A stretch of 64,000 bases of DNA from an uncultured Eubacteriales bacterium (GCA_949294665.1 CASFID010000003.1:1-64000); one strand, 5' to 3'. Positions 6,326-16,066 are shown, counted from the stretch's first letter. Numbers and translations: made by a program. Notes: generated by a model not told the origin, from the sequence alone.

Positions 6326-6916
6326 CTACTTTTCACACTCTGTCAATATGCCGGATTTAAGAAGATCCGTCAGAAGCGTCCGCGCCTGCTGCCGGATTTC
6401 TTCCAGAGGCGTGTCCTCCTCATGGCATTCGTTGACAAATCCAAGCATTCCGTAACAGACAAATCCTGCTATCTTTTTCGGCGAATATTTCAGATGCAGT
6501 CGTTTCTTCACATGAAGCGTGTGCATCTCCACCGTCTCCAGGATGATACTGTAAAGGCGCGAGGCAAGATATGGATTTTCCTCCGGGTTTGTATGGCGAA
6601 AAAAGTCGAACCTGTCATAGTACAGTTCAAGTATTGCTTCCAGCATATTCACATAGCCGGCCGCCAGCTTCTTTGCAGGGTTTTTCTCAGCCTGTCTCCG
6701 GCGATAATCCTCGGTCCCGATCTGAAGCATGTCGTCAAAAATCTCATCAAGCAGGGCATACTTATCGCTATAGTGTGTATAGAAAGTAATCCTGCTGATA
6801 TCCGCTTCACGGCATAATTCTGTGATCGTAATATGTTCAAAATCTTTTTTATCCAGCATCTCTGTCATTGCCTTTTTCAGACTGCGCTTTGTTTTTATGA
6901 TCCTCTTATCTTCCAT
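6326..6916 (-). CDS. TetR/AcrR-family transcriptional regulator
   Basis: The 196-residue protein has a TetR N-terminal helix-turn-helix (about residues 10-55; ITITELCREADISRITFYTHY is typical) and a divergent helical ligand domain. It is transcribed away from the DegV gene; between them lie inverted AATTAAC/GTTAATT half-sites overlapping the DegV promoter, so it probably represses that gene and itself. The ligand is unknown; a fatty acid or related lipid would suit DegV but is not shown by sequence. Confidence 0.85.
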   Translation of the reverse strand: MEDKRIIKTKRSLKKAMTEMLDKKDFEHITITELCREADISRITFYTHYSDKYALLDEIFDDMLQIGTEDYRRRQAEKNPAKKLAAGYVNMLEAILELYYDRFDFFRHTNPEENPYLASRLYSIILETVEMHTLHVKKRLHLKYSPKKIAGFVCYGMLGFVNECHEEDTPLEEIRQQARTLLTDLLKSGILTECEK

Positions 6917-6942
6917 TTCCTTACATTTCCCTTATTCTGTAT

Positions 6943-7001
6943 AATTAACTAACATATTCCTTTTTTTGTTAATTGTTATTAGACGGTGATTTTGCTATAA
7001 T
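6943..7001. promoter_or_regulatory. TetR/DegV intergenic operator and DegV promoter
   Basis: TTGTTA (6973-6978), 17 bp and TATAAT (6996-7001) form a plus-strand promoter for DegV. Inverted arms AATTAAC (6943-6949) and GTTAATT (6968-6974), the second overlapping the -35, are a candidate TetR operator. Confidence 0.6.
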
Positions 7002-7071
7002 TTTAACACCTGTTATAATAACGGTCAATCCAGTTAAATGGATAATAAGTTTTCATTTGAGGAGTGATATT

Positions 7072-7944
7072 ATGTCGGGAATCGCGATCATGACAGACAG
7101 TAACTGTGGGATCATGCCCTCAGAGCAGGAGCAGTACGGGATCCATGTTCTCCCCATGCCGATCATTATTGATGGCAGGACATATTTTGAGGGGATCGAT
7201 ATCACTGCGGAAGAATTTTACAGCAGGCAGATCTCCGGTTCTGTTATCACTACTTCACAGCCCTCTCCGGGCGACGTCGCTTCCATGTGGGACAGCCTGC
7301 TTGAGACATACGATGAGATCATTTTCATCCCTATGTCGTCGGGACTCAGCAACACATGCCAGACTGCACTTCTTCTCGCGGATGACGAGCCCTTTCAGGA
7401 CAAAGTCTTCGTTGTAGATAATCACCGGATCTCTGTCACGCAGGCACTTGCGGTACTGGAAGCGAAAACACTGGCAGATTCAGGCCGGTCAGCCCGAGAG
7501 ATAAAAGAAATCCTTGAAAAAGAGGCAATGGACGCCACGATCTATATCGCGGTGGATACTCTGGAATATTTAAAAAGAGGCGGGCGCATTACTGCTGCCG
7601 CCGCCGCTGTAGGAACTGTCCTGAAGCTCAAGCCTGTGCTCACGATCCAGGGCGACAAACTTGACTCCTATGCGAAGGCGAGGGGAATGAAGTCTGCTTT
7701 CCGCATCATGCTCGAAGCTGTGAGATCCGACATCGAGTCCAGGTTCTCTCATCTAAGAGAACAGGGCAATCTGAAACTCGGGATAGCCAACACGATGATG
7801 GATCCTGATAAGCTTGAAGAATTTAAAAAAGAAATGAAAAAGAATTTTCCCGATATGGAACTTGTCTATTTTCCGCTCACCATGAGCATCGGAACCCATG
7901 TAGGACCGGGAGGTCTCGGGATAGGGGCGGTCAGAAGTCTGTAA
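7072..7944 (+). CDS. DegV family fatty-acid-binding protein
   Basis: The 290-residue protein has the DegV hallmarks: MTDSNCGI near the start, TTSQPSPGD at about residue 60, an SSGLSNTCQTA segment, and the YLKRGGRI motif near residue 165. DegV/FakB proteins bind a fatty acid and present it to the kinase FakA; whether this copy serves FakA is not known, as many paralogues occur. The start follows GAGGAGTG. It is controlled from the shared intergenic region with the divergent TetR gene. Confidence 0.88.
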   Translation: MSGIAIMTDSNCGIMPSEQEQYGIHVLPMPIIIDGRTYFEGIDITAEEFYSRQISGSVITTSQPSPGDVASMWDSLLETYDEIIFIPMSSGLSNTCQTALLLADDEPFQDKVFVVDNHRISVTQALAVLEAKTLADSGRSAREIKEILEKEAMDATIYIAVDTLEYLKRGGRITAAAAAVGTVLKLKPVLTIQGDKLDSYAKARGMKSAFRIMLEAVRSDIESRFSHLREQGNLKLGIANTMMDPDKLEEFKKEMKKNFPDMELVYFPLTMSIGTHVGPGGLGIGAVRSL

Positions 7945-7967
7945 GATCCTTTGGGCATGCGCGATAT

Positions 7968-8657
7968 TCAGACATAATATCCGCCCCCATATCCACCGCA
8001 GCACAGCCCGCTTCCGCCACAGCAGAGATTGCACAGGATATTTGCCACGCACAGTTTGGTGCAGCAGCTTGTATCAAACGTACCGGGATAACCGTATGCG
8101 CTCCGATACTGCTGATACCATGTCTCCCCGTTCTGAATACGCTGCAGGAGCATCTGGTACTGGGCATTGCCCGGATCCAGCCTGACGGCTTCCCGCGCCT
8201 GCTCAAGAGCGGTCACATTGTTTCCCAGACCGGAATTGGCGGACGCACTGTAGAAGTACCACAGTGCGCTCCTTTCCGTGATCCCGTCAAGGACATTGAG
8301 CGCCTCTCTGTAATGGCCGCTCCGTATATAATTGGCCGCGGCCCGCAGATGGATGTCTTCCTCCGTCCCGCCGCTTTGTCCGCCGTTACCTCCATATTGT
8401 CCCGCACTGCCGAAAGGATCTCCGCCGAAGCCGCCGAAGGATCCGTATCCTCCGGAACCGAAGCCCCGCTCCCTCTCGTCCATGATCTGACGATAAGCCT
8501 GCTGGACTTCTTTGAACCTGGCTTCGGCTTCTTCTTTGTGGGGGTTGTTAATGTTGGCGTCAGGGTGGTATTTCCTGCTCATTTTCCGATATGCTTTCTT
8601 TATCTCGTCATCCGATGCATTTCTGTCCACCCCCAGTACACTGTATGGATCTGACAT
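7968..8657 (-). CDS. J-domain protein with Gly-rich linker, TPR-like region and Cys-rich tail
   Basis: Residues 1-65 form a J domain with the HPD motif at 31-33, which stimulates DnaK ATPase. A Gly/Phe-rich linker follows (about 70-100), then a helical TPR-like segment (about 105-170) and a tail with many cysteines (CCTKLC, CNLCCGG, CCGGYGG). There is no DnaJ zinc-finger consensus, so it is not the housekeeping DnaJ. The ATG follows GGGAGAG. It is followed on the same strand by a zinc-ribbon membrane protein, suggesting a small membrane-linked chaperone or metal-binding unit. Confidence 0.8.
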   Translation of the reverse strand: MSDPYSVLGVDRNASDDEIKKAYRKMSRKYHPDANINNPHKEEAEARFKEVQQAYRQIMDERERGFGSGGYGSFGGFGGDPFGSAGQYGGNGGQSGGTEEDIHLRAAANYIRSGHYREALNVLDGITERSALWYFYSASANSGLGNNVTALEQAREAVRLDPGNAQYQMLLQRIQNGETWYQQYRSAYGYPGTFDTSCCTKLCVANILCNLCCGGSGLCCGGYGGGYYV

Positions 8658-8682
8658 TTCTTCTCTCCCTTTCACAGTCTGA

Positions 8683-9090
8683 TCAGCTTTTCTTAATAAA
8701 TGTCGTCCCGCATTTCGGGCAGCGCACTTCGATCTTTCCCTTTCCTTTCGGGATACGGATCTTCTGTCTGCAGGACGGACACGTATAGATATGATATACA
8801 CGCCTCTGCTGCCATATATTCTTCTGTTTCTGGAAGAAATTCCTGATCTTATATGTTCTCGTCAAAAATGACTGATTCTCGGCGTACCGTTTTGCCACAT
8901 TGCGGGAAAATACCCGAAAATAACAGTATATCACTAATATCCAGCCCACAAAATAGAGTATGAGCGCGATCGGTCTGCCCCCGAGAAATGAGGACGCGAT
9001 CACGATGATCAACCCTGTGATGGGAAGAAACTTCGAGAGCTGATCGATCCCATATCTACCCTGCATAAAACGTATAAATCTTTCTTTCAT
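8683..9090 (-). CDS. Membrane protein with C-terminal zinc ribbon
   Basis: The 135-residue product has two hydrophobic segments (about residues 18-37 and 39-58) and a C-terminal zinc ribbon, [19 protein letters not shown] then [11 protein letters not shown] 9090 follows AAAGGATGG; a longer frame to 9240 has no clear site. It ends 25 bp before the J-domain gene on the same strand, and probably forms an operon with it. The biochemical role is not known. Confidence 0.7.
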   Translation of the reverse strand: MKERFIRFMQGRYGIDQLSKFLPITGLIIVIASSFLGGRPIALILYFVGWILVIYCYFRVFSRNVAKRYAENQSFLTRTYKIRNFFQKQKNIWQQRRVYHIYTCPSCRQKIRIPKGKGKIEVRCPKCGTTFIKKS

Positions 9091-9251
9091 TTCCATCCAT
9101 CCTTTTATCATCCATAAGCTGCCCATCCTGCGGCCCCGATCTGTTTTTCCTTCCATTCCGGGAACAGGCAGGCCGTCGTACCTCTCTTGTCTGACGTACG
9201 ATACGGGATATATTTTCCTCTGTTTTCCCTGCAAAGTCAATTAAAATACTA

Positions 9252-10157
9252 TTAAATATTCAGTATATTGTCGCATATTTCTTCGGATATAAGATATACG
9301 ATCCTGGAATCGTTGAGCATCACATAACGGTTCCCGTCTCCGTCTTCTCCTCCTATATAAAGAGTCATCACCTGTTCTTCTTCGTCCTTTGTATAGGTCA
9401 CTTCGACCGTGACACGCGATTTCTCATCCAGACCATATCCGGCCAGGTCTTTATCCTCTACCGAATAATCTGCCGCCTCCGAGAGCGTCACAGCGCCCAG
9501 GCCGCCCGCTATAGCCGCGATGTCCTCCGTCTGGTCTTCCCCGGAACTGTCATAGGTTGTCGTCTCATTGTCCTCTGTGATTTCTACCTTTAGAAGGTTG
9601 CCGCTTCCGATGCTCGGATAGTTGTCTAGCTGCGCCATGTCCTCAAGCGTATAGTTAAAAGAGTTCATGACCGTACCTGCTACTGTATATACGATTCCGG
9701 TATCCCCGACAGTCACATAGTAGTCTTCCCCGGTCGTATCGCCGAACCGGATCTGCGTGACAGCGCCCTCTGTATCCGTATACTCCAGCGTGTATGTCGG
9801 TTCCTCAAGTCCATAGTCCGCCATGGAATCGCCGTCTTCCAGCTGTCTCACCGCCCGGATGCTTCCCGCCGTCTCAGCCATGCCTTCAGGATAGCTCTGC
9901 TGAAGCGGGAAATCTGTGTCCCGGGTGTAATACCATTCGCCATCCTCTTTTTCAAACTCCATCTCGCCGTTTCCCACATCGAATCTGATCGAGACTATAT
10001 CCGAGGCATCTGTGTCCGTCACACAGATCTCTGACGCCGCTTCCTTTTCTTCCGCTTTCTCCTCCCTCTCCCGGTTCCAGGTCCGAAGCCCCAGATAAAC
10101 CGCCAGGAGTACGATCAGGACTGCGGCAAGTGCCAGGATGCCTTTCTTGTTTCTCAT
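9252..10157 (-). CDS. DUF4340 domain protein of a Gld-type ABC system
   Basis: The 301-residue protein has an N-terminal membrane anchor (about residues 6-22) and a repetitive beta-rich extracytoplasmic region (FEKEDGEWYYTRDTDFPLQ and similar), the pattern of DUF4340. Its ATG overlaps the TGA of the GldG-like gene by 4 bp, and an AGGAGG site lies in that gene's end, so the two are coupled. DUF4340 proteins regularly accompany GldF/GldG-type ABC exporters. The substrate is unknown. Confidence 0.8.
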   Translation of the reverse strand: MRNKKGILALAAVLIVLLAVYLGLRTWNREREEKAEEKEAASEICVTDTDASDIVSIRFDVGNGEMEFEKEDGEWYYTRDTDFPLQQSYPEGMAETAGSIRAVRQLEDGDSMADYGLEEPTYTLEYTDTEGAVTQIRFGDTTGEDYYVTVGDTGIVYTVAGTVMNSFNYTLEDMAQLDNYPSIGSGNLLKVEITEDNETTTYDSSGEDQTEDIAAIAGGLGAVTLSEAADYSVEDKDLAGYGLDEKSRVTVEVTYTKDEEEQVMTLYIGGEDGDGNRYVMLNDSRIVYLISEEICDNILNI

Positions 10158-11584
10158 GCCTTTCTCCTCCTGAACCATACCACGAATCCTCCGATAAGTA
10201 TCACTGCAGGGATGCCGAATATCACAAGGAAGCTGAACAGCCCCGCATGCTGTACCGTGTTGTACTCTACCCCAAGGCTCTTCGCTTCTATAGAGAGGTT
10301 CTGCACGCCTTCAAAATTCGCCGTCACAGCATTCATAAAGAGCTGCGTGTTCTCAAGCTGCGGGAATGTATCCGTGATCGTCTGGTCGATAAGACTTCCC
10401 GCCGATATCACAGTCAGCCTGCTCTCCAGCGCATCCTCTGTCTCTTCCTCCGTGCTGATCGTCTCCACGGCCACAGCGCCCAGAGCATAGGACGCCTGTT
10501 CCTGCGTCTCCTCAGTCACCGCGTAAGACTGGTCGGAGGAGGACATAAATGAACTCGTCGAGATCGTGTCTCTCGCAGGATCGACCAGGTTCATGCCCTG
10601 CGCGTATGTCAGCAGCACCATCTGCGATGAGATACCGGAAGCCATATCCCCCGATACGGAAAGCTCGGGGAAAATGTAATAATAATTTCCCTGGTAGCAT
10701 CTTGTCGGATCCGCAATATATCCGTCAGACATCTCCATTCCGTATTCCGCCAGAAGAGAAGTCAGGTTCGGCATATCCGCCGGTTCCGTATCTTTGAACA
10801 GTATCATGACCTTTCCGCCTCCGGCGAGATAATCTCCGAGCATTGCGGCTTCATCCTCTGAGAGATCTGTCGCCGGGGCGTACATGAGCAGAAGATCACA
10901 GTCCTCCGGAATGGACGTCGTCATCAGGAGATTGAGTTCTGCCAGGGTGTAACTGTTCTTCTCCATCAGATCGGTGATCGTATCGGACAGCGTTCCCTCC
11001 CCGTGTCCGCTCGTCTGATATATCGTCCGGTCCACATCGTTTGTCACATAGTTTACGGCGCTTGTGAGCTGTCCTTCTCCGTCAAATTCGGTATAAGACT
11101 CCGTTCCATAGTAATAATAAGAGTATTCATCCATCACAAGGATATCGCTGAAGGAAACTGTCGTTGTCTTTCCGGTATCTTTGCAGGAGATAACAATCGT
11201 ATCTTCACTCGTGTCGTATTCCGTCAGAGCTGACGGATGGAGCACCGGATCGATCCATTCCATATTGATTTTGTCGGACAGAGCATCGTAGCGGCTCAAA
11301 AAGGTTGTGATCCGGTCGTCTGTTTCATCTTTTACGGCAAGCACTGTCATATCGACTTCTTTGTCGAGGTTTGAGAGCAGTTCTTTTGTCGTGTCTGATA
11401 TCTCATAGATCTTTGTACTGCTCACATCCATATTTCTGTAGGCCTCCGGGATCTGTCCCACGATGAGGTTAAAAACGATCACAACGGCGATCACCAGCAC
11501 GGTAAGGCCCACACTGTATACCCCGTGCTTTGTCCCGGAACTGCGAAACAGATTCCTGATATTTATATTTTTTATTTTATTCAC
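10154..11584 (-). CDS. GldG-like ABC-associated substrate-binding membrane protein
   Basis: The 476-residue protein has an N-terminal TM helix (about residues 23-44), a large extracytoplasmic region of the DUF/ABC_transp_aux type (including the TSGHGE segment near residue 193) and a C-terminal TM helix (about 447-470) with a basic tail. This matches GldG, partner of GldF and GldA. It is encoded directly after the permease gene. In Bacteroidota these proteins support gliding; in Bacillota the role is unknown and is probably envelope transport. Confidence 0.82.
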   Translation of the reverse strand: MNKIKNINIRNLFRSSGTKHGVYSVGLTVLVIAVVIVFNLIVGQIPEAYRNMDVSSTKIYEISDTTKELLSNLDKEVDMTVLAVKDETDDRITTFLSRYDALSDKINMEWIDPVLHPSALTEYDTSEDTIVISCKDTGKTTTVSFSDILVMDEYSYYYYGTESYTEFDGEGQLTSAVNYVTNDVDRTIYQTSGHGEGTLSDTITDLMEKNSYTLAELNLLMTTSIPEDCDLLLMYAPATDLSEDEAAMLGDYLAGGGKVMILFKDTEPADMPNLTSLLAEYGMEMSDGYIADPTRCYQGNYYYIFPELSVSGDMASGISSQMVLLTYAQGMNLVDPARDTISTSSFMSSSDQSYAVTEETQEQASYALGAVAVETISTEEETEDALESRLTVISAGSLIDQTITDTFPQLENTQLFMNAVTANFEGVQNLSIEAKSLGVEYNTVQHAGLFSFLVIFGIPAVILIGGFVVWFRRRKA

Positions 11585-11596
11585 GGCATTTCCCTC

Positions 11597-12463
11597 CTAA
11601 CTCCAGCGTCTTTTCTGGATCGACTGTATTGTCAGGAATACAAATACAGCGATGATCGACAGATACAGTGCGATCCCGGTCAGATCGACGATACTGTTGG
11701 AAGTAACGTCTGTAAATACATCCGCAAGCGCCAGTCTGCCCAGGAGATCAGGCAGAAGATTTTCATATACTTCCGGGTCTGCGGCGTACACGATAACAGC
11801 CACAGCGGCTCCGATCGCCTCGATCCCTCCGGAAAGAACTGCATTGCCCGTCATATGCCAGATATAGAAGGCAGCGGCAGTCACCAGGATAAGCACTCCC
11901 ACCAGGCCGCTCAGGGCGGAGGAAGGAAGCATAGTAAGCAGTCCGTCCCACAGGTAAAGTACCAGCAGGATGCCGAACGTGCTGATAAATGCGATAATCT
12001 GGCTCTCTGTCAGCGATGAAAGGAACATCCCGATCGCTGCATAGACACATCCCAGAAGGAAGAACAACCCGATTGAGATATAGTCCACCGTAAGGTATGC
12101 AGTTCCCTGAGACATTATGATAAGTGGAAAGATACAGAAGATCACATTCGGTATAGCGATCACCGTGGCCATTGCAAGATATTTTCCGGCAACAATCTTC
12201 CAGAGACTTACCGGAGCCGTGAACAGGAGCTGGTCCGTCTTATTCTTCCTCTCTTCTGAAAAGCTCCGCATCGTGATGAGCGGTATCCCCACAAGGAATA
12301 CGATCAGAGAACCGGAAAGTGTGTACGAAAAATACGGATACCCCGCCGTCATATTGTAGGCCATAAAATAGATCCCTGTAAATGCAATGAGAAATGCCAC
12401 AAACACGCATCCCACCATCGACTGAAAGTATGACCTGAGTTCTCTCTTATAGACTGCCAGCAT
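11597..12463 (-). CDS. ABC transporter permease (GldF/ABC-2 type)
   Basis: The 288-residue protein has six or seven hydrophobic segments and the ABC-2 features RSFSEERKNKTDQLLFTAPVS (about residues 65-85), as in GldF and NosY-like permeases. The start follows a GAGGAGG site and overlaps the end of the ATPase gene by 17 bp, so the two are translationally coupled. It forms the membrane part of the transporter with the ATPase at 12447-13448. Confidence 0.85.
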   Translation of the reverse strand: MLAVYKRELRSYFQSMVGCVFVAFLIAFTGIYFMAYNMTAGYPYFSYTLSGSLIVFLVGIPLITMRSFSEERKNKTDQLLFTAPVSLWKIVAGKYLAMATVIAIPNVIFCIFPLIIMSQGTAYLTVDYISIGLFFLLGCVYAAIGMFLSSLTESQIIAFISTFGILLVLYLWDGLLTMLPSSALSGLVGVLILVTAAAFYIWHMTGNAVLSGGIEAIGAAVAVIVYAADPEVYENLLPDLLGRLALADVFTDVTSNSIVDLTGIALYLSIIAVFVFLTIQSIQKRRWS

Positions 12464-13448
12464 CGTCTTCAGCCTCCTCCCATTTCGTATTGCCATCTGT
12501 GAGTGGTTCCGGCACAGAATCTTTCTGTGTAAGCTCCATAAACACATCCTCCAGCGTCGTCCCTGTCGCTCTGAGCGTCAGGAGAGGAACCCCCGCGCCG
12601 GCAAATGCCCGAAAAACACGTTCCCTGATATCTTCACCTTGTTTTTCTTTGATCACGGCAGACGTTGTACTGTCATTGGCCGCCCTGGTCTCGATCTTTT
12701 CGATCCCCGGCACGTTCTTGAGTATGAGACGAATCTCTGAGGGCGGCGCATAGGTTTCGATTTCCACCTGCTCGTGTTCGCCCAGCATCCTTTCCAGATT
12801 CTCCGGCGTGTCGCTCGCCACAAGGCGTCCTCTGGAAATGATGAGAATATAGTCGCAGACCTCCCGCACCTCCGCGAGGATGTGCGAACTCAGTATAATC
12901 GTATGTCTCTTCGCCAGTCCGCGTATCAGACTCCTTATCTCTATGATCTGTTTCGGATCAAGGCCCACGGTCGGCTCATCTAAGATGATCGTCTCGGGAA
13001 AACCGAGGACTGCCTGTGCCAGTCCGACTCTCTGTCTGTATCCTTTTGAAAGGTTCCGGATCAGCCTGTGTTCTACATCCTCGATCCTCACCATTTTCTC
13101 CGCCTCTGTAATCTGCTCCTCACGCTTCTGTCTGTCGATTCCTTTCAGCTCCGCGGCAAAATCCAGATATTCACGCACTTTCATATCCATATAGAGCGGC
13201 GGCTGCTCCGGCAGATACCCGATATGCTTCTTTGCCTCTTCAGGCTCTTTCAGGATATCGTGTCCATCTATGAGCACCTCGCCCTCGGTTGCGCCGAGAT
13301 ATCCTGTCATAATGTTCATTGTCGTTGATTTTCCGGCGCCGTTAGGACCTAAAAAGCCATAGATCCTCCCGGATTCAATCTTAAAATCCAGGTGGTCTAT
13401 GGCCAGATGAGTCCCATATTTTTTTACCAGATTCCTCACTTCGATCAA
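12447..13448 (-). CDS. ABC transporter ATP-binding protein (GldA-like)
   Basis: The 333-residue protein has Walker A GPNGAGKST (34-42), an LSKGYRQ signature (133-139) and Walker B IILDEP (154-159), followed by a C-terminal extension of about 110 residues as in GldA/CcmA-type ATPases. It is the first gene of the four-gene unit gldA-gldF-gldG-DUF4340. A 90-bp gap separates it from the selenium-associated genes upstream, so it may share readthrough with them. Confidence 0.88.
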   Translation of the reverse strand: MIEVRNLVKKYGTHLAIDHLDFKIESGRIYGFLGPNGAGKSTTMNIMTGYLGATEGEVLIDGHDILKEPEEAKKHIGYLPEQPPLYMDMKVREYLDFAAELKGIDRQKREEQITEAEKMVRIEDVEHRLIRNLSKGYRQRVGLAQAVLGFPETIILDEPTVGLDPKQIIEIRSLIRGLAKRHTIILSSHILAEVREVCDYILIISRGRLVASDTPENLERMLGEHEQVEIETYAPPSEIRLILKNVPGIEKIETRAANDSTTSAVIKEKQGEDIRERVFRAFAGAGVPLLTLRATGTTLEDVFMELTQKDSVPEPLTDGNTKWEEAEDDAGSL

Positions 13449-13538
13449 AACCTTACCCTCCCAAACGGTTATTTACACGTTTACAAAGGTAACAGGATTC
13501 TGTGACGTTTCTGTGTTGTAAATGTGATAAAGAAATGG

Positions 13539-13775
13539 TCACAGCATACACTCGTGCAGTTCTTCCTGCCGGATGCCGTTCTTTTCCATAACAGAGAGCG
13601 TCTCTTCTCGCGCATCGAGCGGCGCGCACCATGCAAGTCCGCATCCGGCCGAGATTTCTCTCGGCACGGGGATCAGCCTGCCGGGAGCGTTCTGTTCCCG
13701 GCAGGTTTTCTCCATGGCCATGGCGTCTGCCGTTGTATGAAAAGTGACTACAAGTTTTCGTTCCTTTTTTCGCAT
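13539..13775 (-). CDS. DUF3343 protein of the selenium module
   Basis: The 78-residue protein has the DUF3343 pattern: a beta-alpha N-terminus (VVTFHTTADAMAMEKTC), IPVPREISAGCGLAW in the middle and a short C-terminus. The conserved cysteine in AGCGLAW is typical. DUF3343 proteins are recurrent neighbours of selD, yedF and a class V aminotransferase, as here, and are thought to take part in selenium or sulfur handling; no reaction is established. Confidence 0.8.
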   Translation of the reverse strand: MRKKERKLVVTFHTTADAMAMEKTCREQNAPGRLIPVPREISAGCGLAWCAPLDAREETLSVMEKNGIRQEELHECML

Positions 13776-13819
13776 AATATCCTTCTTCTCATTTTATCGC
13801 CACGGCAAAGGCGTCTCTC

Positions 13820-14956
13820 CTATTCCCGTGCCAGTTCTTCCACCGCCCGGATGGCGGTGTTGACTTCTTCTTCCGTGTTGTAATGGGAGAAGCTGAACCT
13901 GACGGCCCCCTGTTCCACAGTCCCGAGCGCTCTGTGCATCAGCGGCGCACAGTGAGCTCCCGGACGTGTCACGATCCCATATTTCACATTCAGCTCATCG
14001 CTGACCTCCGAAGAGTCATAATCCCCGATATTAAACGATACGACCGCCACACGGTTCTGCGTGCTGAAATCCCCATAGACCTTAATACCGGGAATGCCGG
14101 AAATCCCTTCATAAAACCGGTGCATCAGAGAAAGCTCTTTTGAGCGTATCTCATCCAGACCGTTCTCCTCGAGATAGGAGATCGCCGCGCCAAGTCCCGC
14201 GATACCGTGCCCGTTCAGCGTGCCCGCTTCCAGAGCCGCAGGCATCTGAGACGGATGGCGGGGATTGTATGTATCAATCCCGCTCCCTCCCGAGAGAAGC
14301 GGACGGATATGAACGTCGGTCTTCACATACATCCCACCGGTCCCCTGTGGCCCCAGCAGTCCTTTGTGGCCGGTAAAGCAGAGCACGTCTATCCCTGCCT
14401 CCCGCACGTCAATGGGCCAGACGCCTGCTGTCTGGGACGCATCCACGAGAAAGAGCAGCCCGTGCCGCTCTGCGATCTCTCCCACCTTTTTCAGATCGAT
14501 CATATTTCCGGTCAGATTGGACGCATGTGTGCAGACGACAGCTTTTGTATTACTTTTTACAGCGTTCTCCATATCGTCATATGAGATGTTTCCCTTTTCA
14601 TCGCATCCAAGGATTGAAAGCTCTGTCCCAAGCGCCTGACATTCATACAGCGGTCTTAATACAGAATTATGTTCAAGCACTGTGGTGATCACATGGTCTC
14701 CCGGACGGAACAGCCCCTTTATGGCAATATTGAGACTTTCTGTCGAATTTGCCGTAAACACGATCCTTGACGGAGACTCCGCGTGAAACAAACGAGCCAG
14801 CTTCTCCCGCGTTCCATAGATGATCCGCGAAGCGTCCAGAGCAGGCTCTGACGCGCCTCTCCCGGCGTTTCCCATTATATCAAACGCGGCGGCCACAGCA
14901 TCTTTGACAGCATCCGGCTTATGTAACGTCGTAGCCGCATTATCCATGTAGATCAT
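13820..14956 (-). CDS. Class V aminotransferase, cysteine desulfurase/selenocysteine lyase-like
   Basis: The 378-residue PLP enzyme starts with MIYMDNAATT, has the Schiff-base Lys198 in CFTGHKG and the C-terminal RPGAHCAP segment with the candidate persulfide/perselenide cysteine. This is the cysteine desulfurase subfamily that clusters with selD. ATG 14956 follows AAAGGAGAG; the frame extends to 14989, overlapping selD. It lies 29 bp after selD. Its likely job is to release selenium (or sulfur) from cysteine-type donors and pass it to SelD or YedF. Confidence 0.85.
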   Translation of the reverse strand: MIYMDNAATTLHKPDAVKDAVAAAFDIMGNAGRGASEPALDASRIIYGTREKLARLFHAESPSRIVFTANSTESLNIAIKGLFRPGDHVITTVLEHNSVLRPLYECQALGTELSILGCDEKGNISYDDMENAVKSNTKAVVCTHASNLTGNMIDLKKVGEIAERHGLLFLVDASQTAGVWPIDVREAGIDVLCFTGHKGLLGPQGTGGMYVKTDVHIRPLLSGGSGIDTYNPRHPSQMPAALEAGTLNGHGIAGLGAAISYLEENGLDEIRSKELSLMHRFYEGISGIPGIKVYGDFSTQNRVAVVSFNIGDYDSSEVSDELNVKYGIVTRPGAHCAPLMHRALGTVEQGAVRFSFSHYNTEEEVNTAIRAVEELARE

Positions 14957-14985
14957 AGATTTTCTCTCCTTTGGCTGCTTTAGAT

Positions 14986-16050
14986 TCATCTCATCTCCGC
15001 CTTGTCGCGCAGGCAGATCCCCGGCCTGTCCACTCCGCTGTCGGTTACTCTTCCGACCACAGAGACTTTTGTCCCCAGATCCGCGCGTTCAAATGCGCGC
15101 AGCATATCTTCTGCCTCCTCTTCCGGCACGGCAAACAGAAGACCTCCTGACGTCTGCGGATCACTGAGCAGATCAACATAGACCTCATCTACGTCTCCCG
15201 CATCGAGAAGACCGCTTACATGCTCCTGATTTCTGTACGCCCCGCCCGGGATCAGCCCCATCGCGGCATACTCTTTTGCCCCATCCATAAAGGCAATGCC
15301 CTTTACGCCGATCTCTATCCTGGCCCGACTTGCATCTGCCATTTCCGAGCAGTGCCCCAGCAGTCCGAATCCGGTCACATCCGTACACGCATGCACGGTA
15401 AAGCCAGCCGCCGTTTCTTTCGCCTTCCGGTTCAGCGTTGTCATGACACGGATCACTTCTTCCTCCGCCCCGGGCGAGGCCATCTGTGCTTTCACTGCGG
15501 TGTTGACTACGCCGCTTCCAAGCTGCTTTGTAAGGATCAGCACATCGTCTTTCCTGCAGCCGAAATTCTTATATACCCTGTCCGGATGTACGAGCCCCGC
15601 AACAGACAGGCCGTACTTTGGCACATCGTCCTGGATCGAATGTCCGCCCACAAGGACGGCGCCCGCCTCTCTTACCTTGTCCGCACCCCCTCGCAGTATC
15701 TCGCCCAGAATATCCGGATCAAGATCTCCCGGAAAACATACGATATTGAGCGCGATCTTCGGCTCCCCGCCCATTGCATATACGTCGCTTAATGCATTTG
15801 TCGCCGCCACCTGGCCGAACGTATACGGATCGTCCACCACCGGCGTGAAAAAGTCAAGTGTCTGGATCACCGCCACATCGTCTGTGATCTTATATACGGC
15901 TGCGTCATCTGACGTCTCAAATCCGACGATCAGATCGGGATCGCTGAATTTCGGCAGACGTCCGAGTACTCTTGAGAGTGTGTCCGGGCCGATCTTCGCA
16001 GCGCATCCTCCATGTTTGGCAAACTGTGTCAGACGGATCTCATCCTGCAT
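14986..16050 (-). CDS. selD: Selenide, water dikinase
   Basis: The 354-residue protein makes selenophosphate from selenide and ATP. It shows the catalytic pair Cys16 and Lys19 in GGCAAKIG, and the ATP-binding LDFFTPVVDDPYTFGQ and ATNALSDVYAMGG blocks. The active-site residue is Cys, not selenocysteine. The second Cys often found two positions later is Ala. It lies 16 bp after yedF. No selA, selB or selC occurs in the window, so its product may serve a selenium-dependent hydroxylase cofactor rather than selenoproteins. Confidence 0.95.
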   Translation of the reverse strand: MQDEIRLTQFAKHGGCAAKIGPDTLSRVLGRLPKFSDPDLIVGFETSDDAAVYKITDDVAVIQTLDFFTPVVDDPYTFGQVAATNALSDVYAMGGEPKIALNIVCFPGDLDPDILGEILRGGADKVREAGAVLVGGHSIQDDVPKYGLSVAGLVHPDRVYKNFGCRKDDVLILTKQLGSGVVNTAVKAQMASPGAEEEVIRVMTTLNRKAKETAAGFTVHACTDVTGFGLLGHCSEMADASRARIEIGVKGIAFMDGAKEYAAMGLIPGGAYRNQEHVSGLLDAGDVDEVYVDLLSDPQTSGGLLFAVPEEEAEDMLRAFERADLGTKVSVVGRVTDSGVDRPGICLRDKAEMR

Positions 16051-16066
16051 CTTCCTGCACCTCCTG

